A stretch of DNA of 64,000 nucleotides from a virus, in the IMG/VR virus record IMGVR_UViG_3300004463_000262, positions 1 to 64,000 of that record; one strand, 5' to 3'. Under the pieces are notes generated by a model. That model saw only the letters and a list, made by a program, of their open reading frames with translations. It ran no database searches and was not told the DNA's origin. The translations under genes were made by a program, and so were the position numbers. Below are positions 1 through 7,736 of the stretch, piece after piece. The number at the start of each line of letters is the position of its first letter. Position 1 is the stretch's first letter.

Positions 1-2
1 CC

Positions 3-1433
3 ATTGAGATGGAAGATGCCAAAACAGACACATTCAAGTTCAATACCTCTTTGCATAGTGTGACTTCAGGTGGCGACACCTATCTACAATTCCCCCTCTC
101 TTCAGTAGTCAATGCAGATCCCTCTAATATCCAAGCTGTTCGCTTTAGAGCACGAGTGATAGGTGCAGGAGCGTCTACTCTCGTTGTACAAGCTGTGCGT
201 ATTGTGCGAGATGACTATGAGTTTCGCGAGATTGATATCGATACCAAAACTCAAGAGTTAGCCAGAAGCATCCCACAGTCGGGCGGAACAGAACCAGCAA
301 CGACTTTTGGAGAACTCTATTTCCAGAAAGAGAAACCACGAGATCTCGTTTATGTTGTGGGGTTCAACGCTGGCCATCATCCCGTAGGAAACGACAATAA
401 GATCAAACTGTTCTTCCGCACCAAGACCAATGGAGACAGAATTGAAGTCGAGCTAGCTTCTCGCAACACACAATCCAGATTGACGATCAATCAGATCCTC
501 GGTGGATCAGGCTCTACACTAGGAGCCACATCGATTAACACTAACATCCTCACAGAGGAAGCATACTACTATCTGGTTGTGTCTGTGATCGACACATCTG
601 TTACAGCAACGATCTACAATGCCAATGGTATCAGTCTGGGATCACAAGTCTATTCGATTGGGCCACTCACCACAGGAGTTACCGGAGCAGGAAACGTGGG
701 GTACAGCTTCGAGCCATACAACTACGACTTCACAATGCAATTCCTAGGCCCGGAGAAATCATATTACGCTAAGTTTCAAACCAAGACCTTTGGTTCACGC
801 AAGTTGGTCAGTGGGGTAACTCTCTACCCGATCAATAGCCAGCCTGTAAACGTACTCAGTAACCTTACAGCCAGCCCGTGGGGAGATGCTACGGTAACAA
901 TTGATGGCAATGGTGATCTCGTGATGACTCGTCAAGGAACAGAGAATCAAGGGGGAGTACGTTGGTTGCCAGCTACATTTACAGGAGACACCAATCAACT
1001 CTTTATCCATGGTTGGTTATGGCCTACTACAGCAAGTGGAACCTATCGTGCGGCGCTTCTAGATATCTATGATAGTGTAAAATGGATTGGGAATATTCAA
1101 GGAATTCAGCCAAATATATGGAATGAATTCTCTCTTACAGTTACACCGGATCTCCTGCCAACTAATTCTGTGCTTCATATCCAACATTTGGGTCAATACA
1201 ATTCAGTTTTCAAATTGAGAGACGTGAGTCTAGGATATAAGACTGTGACCTGGAATACATCCTTTGATAACGTAACCTGGCAGCCCTTCCTCAATTCGGT
1301 TGGGGCACCATATACGGGAACACTCTTCTCGAAGCCTGTCATAAACTTCAAGATCCAAGCATATGCAACTAGTAGCCTAGGGTGGATTCAAGGCTATGAA
1401 GTGGAACCTAAATACATTTACACTCCCGCTTGA
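3..1433 (+). CDS. Tail-associated protein, 5' end cut by window
   Basis: This open frame is already running at the window edge (codons Ile-Glu precede the first Met at position 9) and no ribosome-binding site is visible, so it is probably the C-terminal part of a longer protein. About 475 residues are seen. They are rich in Thr, Ser, Gly and aromatic residues, with alternating short beta-strand-like stretches and no membrane segment. A jelly-roll or lectin-like surface domain is typical of minor tail or receptor-binding proteins. The functional call rests on composition, length and phage context only; no catalytic motif is recognised. The next gene starts at a TTG overlapping its TGA stop. 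Confidence 0.55.
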   Translation: MEMEDAKTDTFKFNTSLHSVTSGGDTYLQFPLSSVVNADPSNIQAVRFRARVIGAGASTLVVQAVRIVRDDYEFREIDIDTKTQELARSIPQSGGTEPATTFGELYFQKEKPRDLVYVVGFNAGHHPVGNDNKIKLFFRTKTNGDRIEVELASRNTQSRLTINQILGGSGSTLGATSINTNILTEEAYYYLVVSVIDTSVTATIYNANGISLGSQVYSIGPLTTGVTGAGNVGYSFEPYNYDFTMQFLGPEKSYYAKFQTKTFGSRKLVSGVTLYPINSQPVNVLSNLTASPWGDATVTIDGNGDLVMTRQGTENQGGVRWLPATFTGDTNQLFIHGWLWPTTASGTYRAALLDIYDSVKWIGNIQGIQPNIWNEFSLTVTPDLLPTNSVLHIQHLGQYNSVFKLRDVSLGYKTVTWNTSFDNVTWQPFLNSVGAPYTGTLFSKPVINFKIQAYATSSLGWIQGYEVEPKYIYTPA

Positions 1434-3310
1434 CATTAGGGTATATCTGCGATATAATAGATAGACATCCCTTGCAATCTATCCTTAAATGGGAGAATCT
1501 TAGGGCAGAATTTCTAGGTTGGGATAAAGAGAAACAGAGCCGGACTCTGTTTCTGGAAAATCATCCAGAATATCCGGCTTATCTTTTGGTTAACTCTTTT
1601 GACCCACTTTTTGCTCACACTCTCAAAGAGACAATAGGCGAGTATCGAGCTATTCACAAGCTCGATATCAACAAGTTACTGACTGCCGCTGATGAAGCTG
1701 AATTCGAGCCGGTGGTCTTTACAAGTAACCCCGAAGAACTCTTCAATTTCATCGATACGCTCGAAGAGCCATTGCCTGTTGAGTTAGGAGTAGAACTCTA
1801 CCCCTTCCAGCTTCGCGGCTTCAACTACCTCAAGGATCTCCCGTCCTCGATTTGCAATTGGAGCACAGGTACCGGCAAGTCTATCTTTGCTGTGGCATGG
1901 TCTAAGTACCTCTTAGAAACAGATCAAGTAGACAAGATCGTTGTACTTAGTAAGAGTCACAACAAATATAACTGGACTCGTCAGTTTGAAAACATAGGCG
2001 ATTTACAAGCTGCTGTAGATGATAGCGTCACGGGTGGGAAGACAGGAGAGCTAACCCGAACAGAAGCTCTTCGTAGGAAACGGGGCCAACTCTATATTGA
2101 TAGTCAGATCTTCATCATCAATTACGAAAAACTGCGATATCGACCAGAGGATGAGAAAGCTCGTTATCTCTCTGGACGCAAAATGCCTTCTGCTTCAGGG
2201 GATGGCCAAGAGCTTGAGGATGCATTACGGGATGAAAGAGTAGCGTGGATTCTCGATGAGGCACCGACAAAGCTCAAGTCAATGACTACAGGGTGGTACA
2301 AGGGGCTTTCTAAGCTCCAGAACTGTACAAATTCTAACAAAACCACAGCCTTAACTGCTACCAAGCTAGAGAAGAACCCGGAAGATCTCTACGCATGGGT
2401 TAAAGTACTAAATAAAGAAATCTGGCCCACAAAGGCAGCGTTCCGCTCTATGTATGCTCGTCGCATGTTGGACTGGCGTGTACTCTCTTGGGATGCAGAC
2501 AAGTTACCCGAGATCGGTATGCGACTAGCCCACATGACCTCAAGGGCTGACAAGTATCTAGATCCCGAGATCAGAGAACAGTTCCCCGAACATCATCATG
2601 AGGATGTGTTTGTAGATCTCTATCCTGGTGAGTACAAGATCTATGAAGCGGTGCGCGATGAAGTAAAGCAGATGGCCGCATTAACCACATCCGCTCTGGC
2701 GCCACTTCAAATCGTGTGCAACAACATGAGTCTCTTGAGCAAGTCTTCTAGTGGAATAGCACAAAAGGTTGCCGCTAAGTATCTTCCCTCGGACAGGAAC
2801 CTAGCAAAGCTAGAGAAACTTCAGGATATGCTTGATGAAATCCCAGGCAAAGTGGTGATCTTTTCAGCATTCACAGAATTTGGTTCTCTAATGTTGGTGC
2901 CATACATGCAAAAGTGGGGGCATCGATATGTCGTCTACAGCGGTAATGCAAAACAAAAGCAAGAAGCGCAAGATCGATTTACCAATGAACCAGGCATCAA
3001 GGTGTTCTTGTCGTCTGATCAGGGATCAGATTCAATCAACCTAGAACAAGCTTCAAGCGTAATTCATTACGATCTTCCATGGAATGCCTCTACTCTGATC
3101 CAACGACAGAATCGTATCCATAGAATCACGAGTGAACATGCCCATGTGTTTTCATACTCTTTGATCGCAAGTCGAACACTAGAAGAGAAGAAGCTAGCCC
3201 TCATCGCCAAGAAAATAGCGATGGAAAACGCGGTAGACTCTGAATTAATCTCTCAAGCAGAACTTCTAGCAGATTTCTCCGTCGTGGATCTGCGCTCTTT
3301 GATCGATTAG
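1430..3310 (+). CDS. SNF2/superfamily II DNA helicase
   Basis: A 626-residue superfamily II helicase of the SNF2/Swi2 kind that uses ATP to translocate on or remodel DNA. Walker A (STGTGKS) lies at about residues 145-151. The Walker B box reads DEAP rather than DEAH. A TALTAT motif III follows. The second RecA-like lobe shows KVVIFSAF, a SSDQGSDSINLE segment and the motif VI stretch IQRQNRIHRI. The N-terminal 120 residues are not recognised. The start is TTG overlapping the stop of the tail gene, so the two are translationally coupled. It is the last rightward gene before the leftward block. A role in replication or DNA processing is likely. Confidence 0.85.
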   Translation: MTLGYICDIIDRHPLQSILKWENLRAEFLGWDKEKQSRTLFLENHPEYPAYLLVNSFDPLFAHTLKETIGEYRAIHKLDINKLLTAADEAEFEPVVFTSNPEELFNFIDTLEEPLPVELGVELYPFQLRGFNYLKDLPSSICNWSTGTGKSIFAVAWSKYLLETDQVDKIVVLSKSHNKYNWTRQFENIGDLQAAVDDSVTGGKTGELTRTEALRRKRGQLYIDSQIFIINYEKLRYRPEDEKARYLSGRKMPSASGDGQELEDALRDERVAWILDEAPTKLKSMTTGWYKGLSKLQNCTNSNKTTALTATKLEKNPEDLYAWVKVLNKEIWPTKAAFRSMYARRMLDWRVLSWDADKLPEIGMRLAHMTSRADKYLDPEIREQFPEHHHEDVFVDLYPGEYKIYEAVRDEVKQMAALTTSALAPLQIVCNNMSLLSKSSSGIAQKVAAKYLPSDRNLAKLEKLQDMLDEIPGKVVIFSAFTEFGSLMLVPYMQKWGHRYVVYSGNAKQKQEAQDRFTNEPGIKVFLSSDQGSDSINLEQASSVIHYDLPWNASTLIQRQNRIHRITSEHAHVFSYSLIASRTLEEKKLALIAKKIAMENAVDSELISQAELLADFSVVDLRSLID

Positions 3311-3444
3311 TCTCTGAATCCTCGTTGCACGAAGCGAACAGCTTCTTCTATGCCGTCCCAGGCTCGATTCCAAAAGAGGATGGGATGACGTAGATCCCAC
3401 AAGAACTCTCGCCAAGCATTTCTACCTGTCCAAGGATTTTCCAT
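3307..3444 (-). CDS. Small protein of unknown function
   Basis: A 45-residue protein rich in Trp and Arg (starts MENPWTGRN) and the last gene of the leftward block. An in-frame upstream extension to 60 residues exists, but the shorter start fits better because it begins 1 nt after the stop of the tiny membrane peptide before it. Its 3' end touches the end of the converging helicase gene, with stop codons overlapping. No family recognised. Confidence 0.45.
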   Translation of the reverse strand: MENPWTGRNAWREFLWDLRHPILFWNRAWDGIEEAVRFVQRGFRD

Positions 3445-3445
3445 A

Positions 3446-3535
3446 TCATTCTGGGAAGAATCCATGCTTAAGAAAACCAATGAAGACAAGAATAGCTATG
3501 ATGATTAGTGGGGTAAAGGGAATGATCTCTTTCAT
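3446..3535 (-). CDS. Tiny single-pass membrane peptide
   Basis: A 29-codon frame encoding a start MKEIIPFTPL followed by a strongly hydrophobic run (IIIAILVFIGFL) that could cross the membrane once. It begins inside the last codons of the preceding 272-residue gene and ends 1 nt before the next start, so it sits tightly in the leftward operon. Such peptides in phages can be holin-accessory or spanin-like, but nothing here proves that. Confidence 0.45.
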   Translation of the reverse strand: MKEIIPFTPLIIIAILVFIGFLKHGFFPE

Positions 3536-4350
3536 GGTAATTGTTGTAGATCCTCTGGGTGATTAGCTGAAGCGGGGCCGTTGGCATGATAAAAACCGTC
3601 ATAGGTTAACCATCGTCCTGCATTGATGTAGTCCTGCGGACTTAGATAACGACCATAAGTAGGAGAGTCAGATTGGCCTGGATAGATTCCATGAACCATG
3701 CAGACAGGAGTAACCCCACGAAAATCCTGTTGTAGCCAAGGTTGAACGTTCCAGTAATCCTCTTGCAAGAAAAGGATTTTGCCCGTTCTGACTAATTCAA
3801 GCTGTCCAAGATTCAGGGCTGATAAATTGCCAACCACCGAACGCAATCCCATTTGCACGGAGAGATCAAACTCATACGCTGTCTCTGCTTGGCCCATGAT
3901 CATGTTATGAGGGATGCTCATCTGATCCGCAAACCTAAAGAAGTGCTCTGGCCCCAACTGTGCTGGATTCCCCCAGCAGCCGACCATCCTCTTCTCTCTT
4001 AGACCATCAACAATCCTGCGCTCGACCGCATAAGCAGGATCAACAGTCAACCAGGCCGTGTACTTGACCGGTATATTGACAATCATCCATGGAGCCTCGG
4101 CACAGAATGCTGGATAGCGATAGAAATGCGCATCTGAAGCATTAGAGTACCCAGATGGAACAGGGGGCGGCGGTGGAGGCGGGGGCGGCTTATAGCCCTT
4201 ATGGATCAGATATCGTACCCACCATGCCGGTGGGATTCTGCCATATTTCTGAATGTACAAAGTGACTGAACGTGGCCTCTTCGCAGGAATACCACCCTGA
4301 TCACGCCATTTAGCCCAATCCCAGAATACTTGTGGAAAGGTAGCCATCAT
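3532..4350 (-). CDS. Proline-hinged two-domain protein, unknown
   Basis: A 272-residue protein. Residues 1-52 form a small Trp/Arg-rich N-terminal module (WDWAKW, IPPAWWVRYL). A run of nine prolines makes a rigid hinge, and a C-terminal domain of about 200 residues follows with regular hydrophobic beta-alpha spacing (IVNIPVKYTAWL, NLSALNLGQLELV), which could be a TIM-barrel glycosidase-like fold. No catalytic motif is certain. A cell-wall-binding module plus hydrolase, or a tail-associated protein, would fit; both are inference. Two Met codons stand at the start. Confidence 0.55.
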   Translation of the reverse strand: MMATFPQVFWDWAKWRDQGGIPAKRPRSVTLYIQKYGRIPPAWWVRYLIHKGYKPPPPPPPPPVPSGYSNASDAHFYRYPAFCAEAPWMIVNIPVKYTAWLTVDPAYAVERRIVDGLREKRMVGCWGNPAQLGPEHFFRFADQMSIPHNMIMGQAETAYEFDLSVQMGLRSVVGNLSALNLGQLELVRTGKILFLQEDYWNVQPWLQQDFRGVTPVCMVHGIYPGQSDSPTYGRYLSPQDYINAGRWLTYDGFYHANGPASANHPEDLQQLP

Positions 4351-4367
4351 CTATTTAGTCACGGATG

Positions 4368-4559
4368 CTACTTGATTTGAGGCTTTGGAGTACCGATTTC
4401 GTAGTCTCTGTAAGCAGGAATGAGAATATCACGAATCAGGTTGCTTCCACAATCGTCAGCAGGACAACTATCAACTTGTGAAATCACCTGTTTGACGGCA
4501 GCAACCAAGTTCTCCGTCCTTACATCCTTGCCTTGCCCGATTCTACTCATAGGCTCCAT
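4368..4559 (-). CDS. Small protein of unknown function
   Basis: A 63-residue soluble protein with two cysteines (SCPADDCGSN) and no recognised family. Its start overlaps the last codons of the upstream zinc-binding gene by 13 nt, which supports an operon. Met-4 is an alternative start. Confidence 0.5.
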   Translation of the reverse strand: MEPMSRIGQGKDVRTENLVAAVKQVISQVDSCPADDCGSNLIRDILIPAYRDYEIGTPKPQIK

Positions 4560-4804
4560 CCATGATCATGAATCTCTGCTGTGCTGAACTCTCCTTTCAA
4601 CCATTCAGCACAGTCATCACAGATATCAAAGTACCAATCACTTAGGTCAAAACGTGATCCATACCCAAAGCTTAAACTGAAGGAGGTTCCTTCACGAGCC
4701 GTTCCGTGTTCATCTACACCGAGATCATTAGAACAACGGTCGCAACGAACAGCCTTAACCCTTGTGATGTCTACGGTTTTTCTTTGATGTTCCGTTTCTT
4801 TCAC
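4547..4804 (-). CDS. Small zinc-binding protein
   Basis: An 85-residue protein with two Cys pairs, CDRCSND near residue 21 and CDDC near residue 63, spaced as in a treble-clef or zinc-ribbon fold. It starts at GTG and overlaps the upstream leaderless gene by 50 nt in another frame. Function unknown; such proteins often bind nucleic acid. Confidence 0.55.
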   Translation of the reverse strand: MKETEHQRKTVDITRVKAVRCDRCSNDLGVDEHGTAREGTSFSLSFGYGSRFDLSDWYFDICDDCAEWLKGEFSTAEIHDHGWSL

Positions 4805-4928
4805 GCTTTATGTCCTTAGTCCCGCACTTCGACAGATCACGATTAGGACGTTGATCATACGGAAGTGGCTCTTTCTTGGGATTAACGATCTCACCGTAAG
4901 GATTACGGGGATCAGGTATAATTCTCAC
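4755..4928 (-). CDS. Small basic protein from a leaderless transcript
   Basis: A 57-residue frame starting at GTG (MRIIPDPRNPYGEIV) and ending in a Lys/Arg/His-rich tail. A leftward promoter lies directly upstream (-35 TTGACA at 4963-4958, 17-nt spacer, -10 TAACCT at 4940-4935), which places the GTG only 6 nt after the -10 box, so the mRNA would have essentially no leader. It overlaps the next gene by 50 nt in a different frame. Function unknown. Confidence 0.5.
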   Translation of the reverse strand: MRIIPDPRNPYGEIVNPKKEPLPYDQRPNRDLSKCGTKDIKRERNGTSKKNRRHHKG

Positions 4929-4934
4929 CTGTTC

Positions 4935-4963
4935 AGGTTAGCACAAATAGTTAAGGATGTCAA
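4935..4963 (-). promoter_or_regulatory. Leftward promoter, leaderless type
   Basis: On the minus strand TTGACA (4963-4958) and TAACCT (4940-4935) are separated by 17 nt, with the extended -10 triplet TGC. The downstream GTG starts 6 nt after the -10 box. Confidence 0.7.
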
Positions 4964-4965
4964 AC

Positions 4966-5268
4966 TTAGCGCCCGATGCGCTCGTGTTCCCAGAGCATTC
5001 CTGAGATGATACTGCGGAAAATGTATCCCGCAATCAAGTTAGGATCAATTCCACCACGAGCCTTGATACGATCTGTGATTTCAGTCATACGCTCATGTAC
5101 GTAGCGCTTGACATCCTCTTGTTCCCAATCACCAATTTGAAGATCAATTGGCCAGACATAATCATCAGAGATATCTTCGGAGAGAAGATCTTGAGCAATT
5201 GCTTGATCAAGAGATTCAGTATAGATATTCCAGATCTCAGAAAGAGGCTGGTTAAAGTCTTTTCCCAT
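4966..5268 (-). CDS. Acidic alpha-helical protein, unknown
   Basis: A 100-residue acidic protein (SEIWNIYTESLDQAIAQDLL, then a region of predicted helices ending WEHERIGR). No motif or membrane segment is recognised. It lies just upstream of the internal leftward promoter, whose -35 hexamer begins next to its stop. Phage accessory protein of unknown role. Confidence 0.5.
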   Translation of the reverse strand: MGKDFNQPLSEIWNIYTESLDQAIAQDLLSEDISDDYVWPIDLQIGDWEQEDVKRYVHERMTEITDRIKARGGIDPNLIAGYIFRSIISGMLWEHERIGR

Positions 5269-5276
5269 TGCACCTA

Positions 5277-5534
5277 TTAGGTGCTAGGGAACCACTCTTT
5301 AGGTGGTTGAACGTCAGACTCAAGTTCAGCTATCACAGCTAATAATGCACGCCAAGCTATATCTGCTTTCATTACATCAGTACGACGTTTTAGATCATAT
5401 TCCTTCACAGCTTCGACAACTGCTTCAAGAAGTTCTATTCGTTCGTCGCGCGAACACACAGGACATTGACCAATCGGCCACGTTCCCTCTGGGTATACGA
5501 TGTCGCTACCGCACTGGCTGCATTCAGCACTCAT
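5277..5534 (-). CDS. Small zinc-ribbon protein
   Basis: An 85-residue protein. Residues 1-28 form a zinc ribbon (CSQCGSD then CPVCSRD), and the rest is a helical segment. Met 5534 is preferred over an in-frame start 39 nt further upstream because it matches the compact start of the ribbon. It overlaps the neighbouring gene by 11 nt. A nucleic-acid or protein adaptor role is possible but unproven. Confidence 0.5.
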   Translation of the reverse strand: MSAECSQCGSDIVYPEGTWPIGQCPVCSRDERIELLEAVVEAVKEYDLKRRTDVMKADIAWRALLAVIAELESDVQPPKEWFPST

Positions 5535-5808
5535 GACGATCCACTGATGAGAGAAGATCCCGCTGCTCACCACAATAAGGACAATACCGCGCTACTCGAT
5601 TGCCCTGTGGCGGCAATTCTTCTACATCAAGTAGTAACGAGGCAATACACATACCGTTTGCACGAACACTCAATGTCCTTCGACCGTGCCCGTTATGTAT
5701 ATCCAAATCAATATGTGGACGTTCCGGCGTCTTAATTGATACGTGCAAGTGTTCGTCCTCGGCAACGTCAATACGATGCTGAAGAAGGGATGAGATTTCC
5801 GCGCTCAT
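5524..5808 (-). CDS. Small protein with C-terminal Cys motif
   Basis: A 94-residue protein starting MSAEISSLLQHRI, with a central beta-rich part and a terminal CPYCGEQ plus HEC that could bind zinc. Its ATG overlaps the TGA of the upstream coiled-coil gene by 4 nt (ATGA), which argues for translational coupling and for this start over the longer frame. Function unknown. Confidence 0.5.
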   Translation of the reverse strand: MSAEISSLLQHRIDVAEDEHLHVSIKTPERPHIDLDIHNGHGRRTLSVRANGMCIASLLLDVEELPPQGNRVARYCPYCGEQRDLLSSVDRHEC

Positions 5809-6335
5809 TGTTCCTCGGCTCTTTCGGAAGCGGCACGGATCGCGTGGCACTTCACGCATACCTCGCCGCTGATGACAGCCTCGTTGCGAGCGTCCACCCA
5901 TTCGTGCTCACACTCGGCTCTTTCGGAAGCGAGAGCGGCACGGATCGCCCGTCGCATCGCGTGGTAGATGCCAGCGCCACCTTCGCCGCGATCACGCTCG
6001 TCCTCCAACGTGAAGTAGCGGTCGGCCAGTTCGAGCGCGTCCTTGTAGCGGTCGATTTTCGCCTCAACGTCACGCAGATCACGCTGCAAGGTGTCCGCCC
6101 GTCGTCGGTCTGCCTCTGCCGCCCTCTCCGCTTCCTCGGTGCGGTTGGCGAGAGCAACAAGCTCGTCGGCATAGCGCAATACGGCTTCGGCCACATAGAG
6201 GATCTCTCGCTCCCCCTGGCTTAGAGCTTCCTGGCTGAAGTGCCAACCAGCGAGTTTGCTTCGTGCATCGTGCAACGTAAGGTGGGTGCGAGGAAGCACG
6301 AGGGCTTCGGCGTTGTTGGGGGGCGGAACAGTCAC
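5805..6335 (-). CDS. Coiled-coil protein, GC-rich gene
   Basis: A 176-residue protein starting at GTG. Its centre (about residues 55-120) is a long Glu/Arg/Ala-rich coiled coil, followed by a CEHEW...CVKCHAIR motif that could hold zinc. The gene is visibly richer in G and C than its neighbours, which suggests a recent acquisition or different codon pressure. Start and stop overlap both neighbours by 4 nt (GTGA and ATGA). Function unknown. Confidence 0.55.
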   Translation of the reverse strand: MTVPPPNNAEALVLPRTHLTLHDARSKLAGWHFSQEALSQGEREILYVAEAVLRYADELVALANRTEEAERAAEADRRRADTLQRDLRDVEAKIDRYKDALELADRYFTLEDERDRGEGGAGIYHAMRRAIRAALASERAECEHEWVDARNEAVISGEVCVKCHAIRAASERAEEQ

Positions 6336-6490
6336 GACGGCTCCTTATCTTGCTTCAGTTTTTCTACTGCTGCCTCAATGCGCTTAACTGCTTCTGTTGT
6401 CGTCATATGGCCAGGTTTGATCTCTTCTCCATCAATATCAGCCATCATTTCAACAAAACGTACAAGGGCTATCTCCAGTTCATGACTCAT
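6332..6490 (-). CDS. Small acidic protein
   Basis: A 52-residue frame starting MSHELEIALVRF, preceded by a strong GGAGG site 5 nt before the ATG. Its TGA overlaps the GTG of the next gene, a tight operon junction. Hydrophilic, helical, family unknown. Confidence 0.6.
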   Translation of the reverse strand: MSHELEIALVRFVEMMADIDGEEIKPGHMTTTEAVKRIEAAVEKLKQDKEPS

Positions 6491-6511
6491 GAATTCCTCC
6501 AATGTCCAACT

Positions 6512-6751
6512 TCATGTGGACAACGAGTCCATTCGCCCTTCTTCCAAACCAAGCCTTTGCATCTCTTCTTGCGAAAAACTCTCAACCTCTTTATCTTCAT
6601 GTTTATCACCAAAATCGCGATCTGTCTCAAACCTACGTTCTACATACTGAGTCAGGATACGCTCAGCATCCTCTTCTGAGTAACCACGTTTAACCTGCTC
6701 TTCAATCGCTCTTGGCAGGCTTGCTTTGTTTAGTGTCTGTTTTACTTTCAT
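6512..6751 (-). CDS. Charged helical protein, unknown
   Basis: A 79-residue, strongly charged, probably helical protein (RAIEEQVKRGYSEEDAERIL). No recognised family. It overlaps the end of the first gene of the leftward operon by about 50 nt in another frame, which is larger than usual, so the true start could be internal. Confidence 0.45.
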   Translation of the reverse strand: MKVKQTLNKASLPRAIEEQVKRGYSEEDAERILTQYVERRFETDRDFGDKHEDKEVESFSQEEMQRLGLEEGRMDSLST

Positions 6752-7004
6752 CTTTTTCCTTTTCTAGGGTATCAGATTTAATCTTCGTTGTCAAACGAGT
6801 GATGCGAATATCACTACTAACCGTAGCAGCATACTCCTTGGCATCCTCGTAATCCTTAGGTTTATAAAAGGATACAGTTAAAGGGGCTTCCTTCTTATGC
6901 TTGCACTTATCACAAGTACAGGGTATCCAACCCTCTTCTGGATATAGGATCTCCCAACTGCCATCCTTCTTTTCTTTGATCTCAACGAAGCTTGTCAAAT
7001 TCAT
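6702..7004 (-). CDS. Protein with CxCxxC cluster, first leftward gene
   Basis: A 100-residue protein with CTCDKCKHK near residue 30, likely a metal site, and a Lys-rich tail. An AGGAG sits directly against the ATG at 7004, so the TTG two codons later (6998) may be the real start. It follows a roughly 180-nt leader from the leftward promoter at 7217-7189. Function unknown. Confidence 0.5.
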   Translation of the reverse strand: MNLTSFVEIKEKKDGSWEILYPEEGWIPCTCDKCKHKKEAPLTVSFYKPKDYEDAKEYAATVSSDIRITRLTTKIKSDTLEKEKDESKTDTKQSKPAKSD

Positions 7005-7165
7005 CTCCTAACATAGAGGGACGAAGTATAGTATAGCACAAATCAAGATTGTGCGCTTTGGCACTACACTCTCACTCTGTACTACATCTTATCTATTAGG
7101 GAAAAGGGTATAAGAAAACCTTTCTTTACTCTCTTGTAATATGTACAGATTACTTTCTACATCTT

Positions 7166-7182
7166 GTGCCCCTCGGGGGCAC
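7166..7182. terminator. Perfect 7-bp hairpin in leader
   Basis: GTGCCCC-TCG-GGGGCAC forms a perfect 7-bp stem. Without a strong T run it is not a classic terminator. It lies at the very 5' end of the leftward transcript, so an attenuator or mRNA-stability role is possible. Confidence 0.4.
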
Positions 7183-7188
7183 GTTTAG

Positions 7189-7217
7189 AGGGTAGCACAC
7201 TTATCGACGGTTGTCAA
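7189..7217 (-). promoter_or_regulatory. Leftward promoter of the small-gene block
   Basis: Minus strand TTGACA (7217-7212), 17-nt spacer, TACCCT (7194-7189), with the extended TGC before the -10 box. Best candidate to drive genes 7004 down to 3307. Confidence 0.7.
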
Positions 7218-7277
7218 GTAAATTTCTTCGGCTGACCGCTAAGAGAATAAGTGAAGAACCTACTTTTTCGAGGTAAC

Positions 7278-7736
7278 ATGTTACGACTTCTTTCAGAAAT
7301 GGGTCGAAGTTTCTTACGAGCATTCATTGGTGCGCTCATTGTCTTGCTTCCGAGTATTCTAGCAGCCCCCGATCTAAATGGTGCTGTTGCTCTTGGAATT
7401 GCAGCGTTGATCGCGTCTTTGGCTGCTGGTCTAAAGGCCATTCAAGTGTTTGTGCCTGCGTTGTCCTTTAAGACTATTATGACAGGATCATTGGCTCCAT
7501 ACTACACTATTGTAGATTCATTTGTGCGTGCTTTCATTGCAGCGTTGATTACGGCTGTTGTGGGTCTACTTGCTATGCCCACGGAATCATGGAACAAGGC
7601 TTTGGTCATCGCGGCCGTTACTGGTGCGATCACTGCTGGTATTCGTGCAATCCAGGGAATGCTTACGCAGGGCGATTATCCTGCTCCGTCCGCTGGTATC
7701 ACAGTTCCGGCCGAAACTAAGAATCCAGGAGTATAA
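7278..7736 (+). CDS. Duplicated holin-like membrane protein
   Basis: A 152-residue protein made of two similar halves: SFLRAFIGALI...GLKAIQ and SFVRAFIAALI...GIRAIQ. Each half has two hydrophobic segments, giving about four membrane helices, with a short hydrophilic tail. The repeat unit resembles r1t-type phage holins (ER-x-TF-type start, two helices), so I infer a fused tandem holin. ATG 7278 is chosen because GAGGT precedes it by 5 nt; an upstream GTG would add 9 residues. It lies directly before the tail-fibre gene (adjacent codons). Confidence 0.6.
   Translation: MLRLLSEMGRSFLRAFIGALIVLLPSILAAPDLNGAVALGIAALIASLAAGLKAIQVFVPALSFKTIMTGSLAPYYTIVDSFVRAFIAALITAVVGLLAMPTESWNKALVIAAVTGAITAGIRAIQGMLTQGDYPAPSAGITVPAETKNPGV

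Larger units (their letters stand above)
7005..7277. other. Divergent intergenic region
   Basis: This noncoding stretch separates the leftward block from the rightward block. It holds a leftward promoter (7189-7217), a perfect hairpin (7166-7182), and a second leftward TGC-TATACT near 7030 close to the first leftward gene. A good rightward promoter for the membrane protein gene was not found. Confidence 0.5.

Noticed and set aside
5736-6224. 162-codon plus-strand frame
   Set aside because: Opposes the GC-rich coiled-coil gene; long frames in all phases are expected there from its composition.
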